DNA of 64,000 nucleotides, taken from NCBI GenBank assembly GCA_028751875.1, contig CM054154.1, positions 58,593,905 through 58,657,904 on the forward strand, given 5' to 3'. Within the stretch, counting starts at the first letter, position 1, and the number at the start of each line of letters is the position of its first letter. Position numbers and translations under genes: made by a program. The stretch comes from Rapana venosa (Eukaryota > Mollusca > Gastropoda > Neogastropoda > Muricidae). Shown piece after piece: positions 56,890 through 64,000 of the stretch. A model generated the notes under the pieces. It ran no database searches and had not been told where the DNA came from. It saw only the letters and a list, made by a program, of their open reading frames with translations.

Positions 56890-56913
56890 TGCATCCCTCC
56901 ATCCACCTTATAC
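56890..56913 (-). other. 5' UTR part of NCOA6-like first coding exon with its splice acceptor
   Basis: On the minus strand, TTTTATTTTGCAG precedes GTATAAGGTGG, a good pyrimidine tract plus AG acceptor, 24 nt before the ATG. The TAA at codon -7 is in frame. This implies at least one more upstream, non-coding exon to the right, which I could not locate. Confidence 0.65.
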
Positions 56914-57648
56914 CTGCAAAATAAAAGACAGCAATCATACAGACTTCTCACTAATAAAATTCATTGACTTTTCAAGCAGTTTTCAATGGGCATTTTAAGA
57001 AATCCAAGGGTACACTTCATATAGTATTACATCTGTAATCTACATACACTAAGTCTCCACTGACTGGCAGGCAAAATCAAACTGACAATACATATAAGCT
57101 GCCAACCTTTGAAAATCCAGAAACAAATGTGGTGGGGGGTAGGTTTGGAAAGGGGGCTTGCCCCTCCCCCTTGAAAAAGCCAGGAGGCCCTGAAGCTGAG
57201 GCTCTTTTTGATGGTTAGAAGAGCAAACTTATCATCACCTGATATGATGCAGTCAGAAAAGAATAGTATGCTAAACAGTGAAACAAAATGGGCGTAGATG
57301 GACTGAAAGTACAATTATCATTTATCACATCAGTCTTCATAAAGTACAAAATCAGTAGCTCTTTTAAAACGTCTACATGTCCAGTTGGTCATGTGATAGC
57401 TGCCATTTGACTTATGCCGTTATGGCAGCAGAATGCAACACTGTCGACTGTTACAACTTCGAAAAGGTGTGTGGTAAACAATGGGGATAACATGAGGTGC
57501 GATCACCAAGCAGACAATATCAGGGGAGATGTTTATTTTTGTGATATCATTGCAACTTTGGGGGGTTTATAATTGTGTAAAATTAAAGTATGTGGTTTCA
57601 AGCACTAGTAAGACTAGTGACAACATGATCTGGTGATGTCAGGATAAA
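56914..57648. other. No gene; upstream of the first coding exon
   Basis: Probably intron between an unseen 5' non-coding exon and the first coding exon. No further exon or promoter could be supported. Confidence 0.4.
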
Positions 57649-60274
57649 TGGGTCAGTCTCTGAAAAGGGGGGTCAAAAGTGTGACAAAGGAGGAGGTCAA
57701 AAATAAAACTGTTCAGTTTTGTCAAAAATCACTTCCAGCATTAAGTATAACTACTTACCTAATGACATTTATGATTTTTAGAGCAAGAACTTTGTGTGCC
57801 TTGGTGTAGTGGGGTGTCAAAGAGGTCAACCGTCAGACTCCCTGATGGTAACATGGATCCCATACAGCCATGTACAAGTCCATGCTTAAGTGTTATTTCT
57901 ACATTTAGATGACACTATGTAGTTTAAGAAACATCAAATCAGGGTTTCTGTGGATATCTGAAGAAAAAATATTTAAAAGATGGTTTTAAACAATTTTTTT
58001 TTACAAACATTGGTTATAGCAAGTCGCAAGTGAAACATTACATTAAAAAAATTATAATTGTAAGACATCAGTGGCCACATTCAATGGTGTCACAGGATCA
58101 GTTCAATATAGCACTGTATTAAATGAGTACAGAGCGTCATTTTAAGTTATTGTAGAATTTACAGTGCAGGTCTGACTTTTGTAGAAATCTTGATGGTAAC
58201 GTGGACACTCTTGATGGTTACATGGTCACCGTTTGCCCTTCTCACTAAACAACACAAAAATCTGCTTTTGTAGTCTACACTTTGCTTTATTATTATAGTC
58301 AAATGAGTATAGTCATTTTAAGTTATTGTAGTATTTACAGTACAGATCTGACTTTTGTAGAAATCTTGATGGTAACATGGACACTCTTGTAAAAACATGG
58401 ATACTCCTGATGGTAACATGAACCATGATGAGGACACCGTACCAATTTTAATGCTGCTGTTTGTCCACTGACACATTGAGCACTTGAATCAACATTGTGT
58501 GGTATTGGTGGGATCTTGTGATTGGCCGAGTGAAATTTGAATGCTCAATTCTTCCCACAACACGCAAAATATAGTCTGATATTTTTAAAATCTCTCATCA
58601 CGTAACATGGACCCCATTGAAGGCTTGTTACAAAAACAATCCATAATATCAACATTCCACAAAGTTATGAGCAAATATTGGATCAAATATACTTTGATCT
58701 TTTATCATGTATGATAAAATGGAGACAACTCATTTGCATATTGGTCAGCAGGGGCACACTTGATTATGACACTTGTCGACACCGGCTGTTACCATGTCGA
58801 GGTAAAATATCAAATTTGAATTTCTCACATGTATACACAACATGCTTTCAAGTTAACCCATAGCACCCTGAGGTCACCCAGTACATTCTCATACAATTCA
58901 GGACTGTCAAGGGAAGTAATTTTTACAACTTTCAATAGTCACTTACATTAAAAAAAGATTAAATATATTTATGCTATCTTTTACTACAAGAAATGTTATT
59001 TCCTGCATTCTGCATTAAATAAAGTACACACTGGGCCAGGCAATTTTTGCATTCATGCAGTTGTTTACAAACCAAAAAAAAATAATCACGATACCTCATC
59101 ACTTCGTGCTATTCGTATGGCAATCACGATCTCTTCTACTAAACTTGTAAACAACAGCTTGTAGGCCACTCTGCCCCATCTGCTTTATCAGTCTTAACAA
59201 TATTCCAATGGAAAAAGCCTTTAAATCTGCTGCTCTGTAGGTGTCCAAATCCTCTCTCAGCACAGGTCCCTGCCATTGCCCATAACAGAATTTATTTAGC
59301 AAACTTAAAAAATTCATAATTTGCTTAAAACCCCACTGATTTGGACACAGTAAAGTGCAAACAACATGGCCGCTTCTTGTTCACGCAAAGCAGCAACTCT
59401 CACAAGAATCTCATTTATGTAAACAACAATGAGGGTGTTTTTGGGCGTTTGCAGGAAAGCTGGGTCTATTTTTACCAAGGCGTTTGTGGGTGGTTGCAGT
59501 GGTGATGGGTTAAAACCACCGTGCTTGTAAAATTTCAAGTTTATGTCTACTGTTCGTGTAGTTTTTAATTTACAGGCAAAAAGCATTTTGTACTTTAATT
59601 ATCAATACATTCATGAGCCATTTTAATGTCACAAAATGGCATGCTCTGAACAGTGCTTTTTAGTCACATTTTTTGTTTTTCTACATGATGTCAGACAGAC
59701 AGACTGAAGACTGGTCATAGTGTTTTTTCAATGTATGTTTGTGCCTGTGATGTGAAAAATAATAAATCTACAATAACTTAAAATGACGCTCTATACTCAT
59801 TTAATACAGTGCTATATTGAAATGATCCTGTGACACCATTGAAAGTGGCCACTGATGTCTTACAATTATATTTTTTTTAATGTAATGGTTCACTTGCAAC
59901 TTGCTATAACCAATGTTTGTAAAAAAAAAAATTGCTTAAAACCATCTCTTAAATATTTTTTCTTCAGATATCCACAGAAACCTTGTATTTGATGCTTTTT
60001 AAACTAAATACTGTCATCCAAATGTAGAAATAACAATTAAGCATAGACTTGTACATGGCTGTATGGGATCCACGTTACCATCAGGGAGTCTGACGGTTGA
60101 CCTCTTTAACCCCCCACTACACCAAGGCACACAAAGTTCTTGCTCTAAAAATCATAAATGTCATCAGGTAAGTAGTTATACTTAATGATGGAAGTGATTT
60201 TTTACAAAACTGAACAGTTTTATTTTTGACCTCCTTTGTCACACTTTTGACCCCCCTTTCCAGAGACTGACCCA
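57649..60274. mobile_element. Fold-back TIR element with about 505-bp inverted arms
   Basis: Left arm 57,649 to about 58,150; right arm about 59,768-60,274. Examples: TGGGTCAGTCTCTG at the left and CAGAGACTGACCCA at the right; GACTCCCTGATGGTAACATG and its complement CACGTTACCATCAGGGAGTC; TCATTTTAAGTTATTGTAGA and TCTACAATAACTTAAAATGA. The arms differ by small indels. The 1.6-kb loop contains a partial repeat of the inner arm (58,317-58,390 resembles 58,139-58,215), several GGTAACATGGA words and a copy of the dispersed repeat seen at 1,135-1,862. No transposase frame. Confidence 0.85.
58862..59510 (+). repeat. Dispersed repeat family, copy 3, inside the fold-back loop
   Basis: Diverged copy of 1,135-1,862: AGGACTGTCAAGGGAAGTAA, GGCCAGGCAATTTTTGCATT, ACGATCTCTTCTACTAAACT, AACAACATGGCCGCTTCTTG and GGTGGTTGCAGTGGTG in the same order, lacking the G-run. 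Confidence 0.8.
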
Positions 60275-60300
60275 TATATATATATATATATATATATATA
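60275..60300. repeat. (TA)13 between two TIR element ends
   Basis: Sits exactly between ACCCA (end of the fold-back element) and TGGGT (start of the next element), giving a perfect local palindrome. Confidence 0.9.
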
Positions 60301-61728
60301 TGGGTTATTCTCAGAAACATGTGAGGTTTTTGTGACATAGACCTTGAAAAATAAATGTCATTGGAAGTTTATGCCTTTTTGTAATATTTTAGAGTACTCT
60401 GTCATAATCTGCATTCTTTTGAAAAAATTATGAAATATTAATTGGTTTCCTAGTATTTGATAAATTAAAGTTCTATTTTTAGCCGTGTTGCGGTTGTGAC
60501 ATGGAAACCAAAAGTAGCATAAATAAATCTTTGTACTCAGAATATCAAACAAAAAACACTCCAAAATGCTGTTGTTTTCATTTATAAAACAAATCTAACA
60601 TTTGGAAGTATGACAATCACTGACAAAGCATATTTTTGGCTATAGTTCTAATGACACTCTAAGACAGTTTTGTACGCCCAGATTTAAAGTTGTTTTTTTT
60701 GCTAGTGACCACAGGAAGCACCACAAATTAGCTTAAACTTTATCCACAGATTCATATCAATAAAACAACAATTTTCTTTACAAAAGAATGGAAGCTATTT
60801 CAAATTAATACGTTATAAAAGTAATATGTTGCGGTTGTGACATGGAAACCGTTTGGTTGTGACATGGAAACCACACCCCTCAAAATCACAAATCATGGAA
60901 GTGTAGCAATTTAAACATGCATTTAAACAAAACACACCAACCTAAATTGGAAACAATGCATTCTTGTAACATTATTCATACTGATTTATAATTTTATATG
61001 ATATATTATGGTTGTGACATGGAGACCGTTTGGTTGTGACATGGAAACCACACCCCTCAAAAGCACAAATCATGTAAGTGTAGCAATTTAAGATCAAATT
61101 GAAAAAAAACATCATCTCAAATTAGAAACAATGCATTCTTGTAACTTTATTTACATTGATTTATTATATTAGACTTAGAGTGACATGATATTATATCAAT
61201 AAATATTATCTACATTTGATTTATCATGCTGGAGTGATATGATATCAATTAACACAACTAAGTCCAGTTTCTCTCATCTGACCTAGCGCATCATTCATAA
61301 TTAATGATAAAATATGAGCTCATGAGTGCATAGTGCTTTTATATCAAGTACAAAATGCATGTTTTAAAAAACGACAAAAAACAATGAAATCATATTCATT
61401 CTTTTTTTTTAAATAGTAAAAACGAAAACTTATTTGTCGATCAAAATTTGTTAGGATTGTCAATTGATTACAAATCATCACCTTTGCTGTGTTGTTGGGG
61501 TTTTTTGCTTTAATATTAACAACACTTTGAATAACAGAATAATCTAAGGTTATTTCTTCTTCATTTCTTGTTTTACAGGCAAATGAATTATTTTATTTTA
61601 TGAGCAAATAGAATCCTTCAAGCACTCTCAGCATTTGCCGGTGCTTTTTTTTCCACACATGCAGCTGCTTTTTTGTCCCATATCTAACATAATGTAACAT
61701 AATTTCAAACTGATTTAGGACTGTTAAG

Positions 61729-61732
61729 CTCT

Positions 61733-61811
<79 letters not shown>
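61729..61811 (+). repeat. (CT)n/(CA)n microsatellite
   Basis: CT repeat with two short interruptions followed by CA units; absent or collapsed in the copy near 39.03 kb. Confidence 0.95.
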
Positions 61812-62008
61812 GATTTGCTTTATATTGTAACATTAAAAAAATTTGGGGGTCATAATCACATGCATCCATATGTATAGTGGGCACCCTGCCCCCCTTTATT
61901 CTCTATCATAAGACTCCCACCTGTATAAGATCTACTTTTCTTAGACACTGGTCTTCTTTGTAACTGTACCCCCCTCATTAGACTTCTCCTTTATAACTCA
62001 TAATTTTG

Positions 62009-62011
<3 letters not shown>

Positions 62012-62077
<66 letters not shown>
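62012..62077 (+). repeat. (GT)n microsatellite
   Basis: About 33 GT units, followed directly by GTCAA repeated four times. Confidence 0.95.
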
Positions 62078-63387
<1,310 letters not shown>

Positions 63388-64000
63388 ACCACAATTAAAA
63401 TTTTTAAGCATGTGAATTGCTTATTTTGCTCAATAAATGTTGATTTTTTTTTGTTGGGGAAAAGGCATTCATGGTTTCTTGTCATAACCAATTTCAACTG
63501 TAGTGTTGTTGCTTTTTGTGTCAATGTGAATGTGTGTCAGTTGTGTGTTATTTGTTTTGTTATCAACGCTTGTCTTGCACATTTAAAGATGAATTGGTTC
63601 CAAATGTTGACAAGAAAAACAGAAACAACGAAAAACAAAACAAAAAAGCCCATCCTCATGATGTGGTTTTCATCATAACTGATCACGACTTGTAAAGTTT
63701 CAGGAGTTTGAAAAATGTTAAGCTTAGGACTTCCAGCATTGTATCCTATCTCTCAAATGAACATAATTTAATCGGAAGAACGTCATTGTTTGATTACATT
63801 TGAAGCCTAGGAAAATAAGTGGTAGAAAACGAGTGATGTGTTTTGGTCGTGACCAGAAACGCCGAGCTCGGCGCAGTTTGTAGCAAACATTAACGTCACT
63901 GCGATAACGTTTAGCATGCATTTACGTTGACTCATTATGATTAACAACGATTGTGTAGATCAATCACTTCCCTGAAATCAACACTAGAAATCTGTATCCG

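Overview
The window is eukaryotic, repeat-dominated genomic DNA from an animal. Evidence for a metazoan: an NCOA6-like nuclear receptor coactivator split by GT-AG introns, several non-LTR retrotransposons, a Ty3/gypsy pol remnant, tRNA-derived SINEs and very long microsatellites. The SINE body (GATGAGA..TAAACC..GGTCCCGTGTG..AACCCACGGCAACAA) and the repeat spectrum point to a mollusc, probably a gastropod; that part is inference. No bacterial genes, operons, CRISPR arrays or RNA genes were seen.

Layout. 1-1,858 is a block of G-runs, GA repeats and a dispersed repeat that recurs almost unchanged at 16,373-18,230. 4.25-12.9 kb is a plus-strand CR1/L2-group LINE (copy A) split by a minus-strand LINE of the same group (copy B, 5,608-9,784), which itself carries a SINE. 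Copy A also holds an inserted G-rich stretch and a 1.2-kb C/A/T-only expansion. 12.9-16.4 kb is gene-poor, with one 3-copy tandem repeat and a possible dead coding remnant. 18.2-19.9 kb is a LINE C-terminal fragment (E) cut at a TTAA by a piggyBac-like non-autonomous element, which recurs at 46.5-48.0 kb. About 21-46.5 kb is poor-quality sequence in which bases tend to be replaced by their neighbour. Degraded LINEs C and D, a TIR element, satellites, a SINE and a gypsy pol/integrase remnant can still be recognised in it.

48.4-56.9 kb carries the only convincing host gene, on the minus strand: two exons of an NCOA6-like coactivator whose splice phases join exactly. The 6.2-kb intron between them holds a 55-bp minisatellite, an RTE-like LINE inserted in that minisatellite with an 8-bp target duplication, and three SINEs. 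57.6-64 kb has two related terminal-inverted-repeat elements head to head around a (TA)13 tract. One is a fold-back with 0.5-kb arms. The other has a second, shorter copy at 37.7-40.3 kb with both ends visible. I did not recognise this TIR family, so it is the best candidate for something undescribed.

Apart from the coactivator exons, nothing here looks like a functional host gene. All transposon reading frames are broken.
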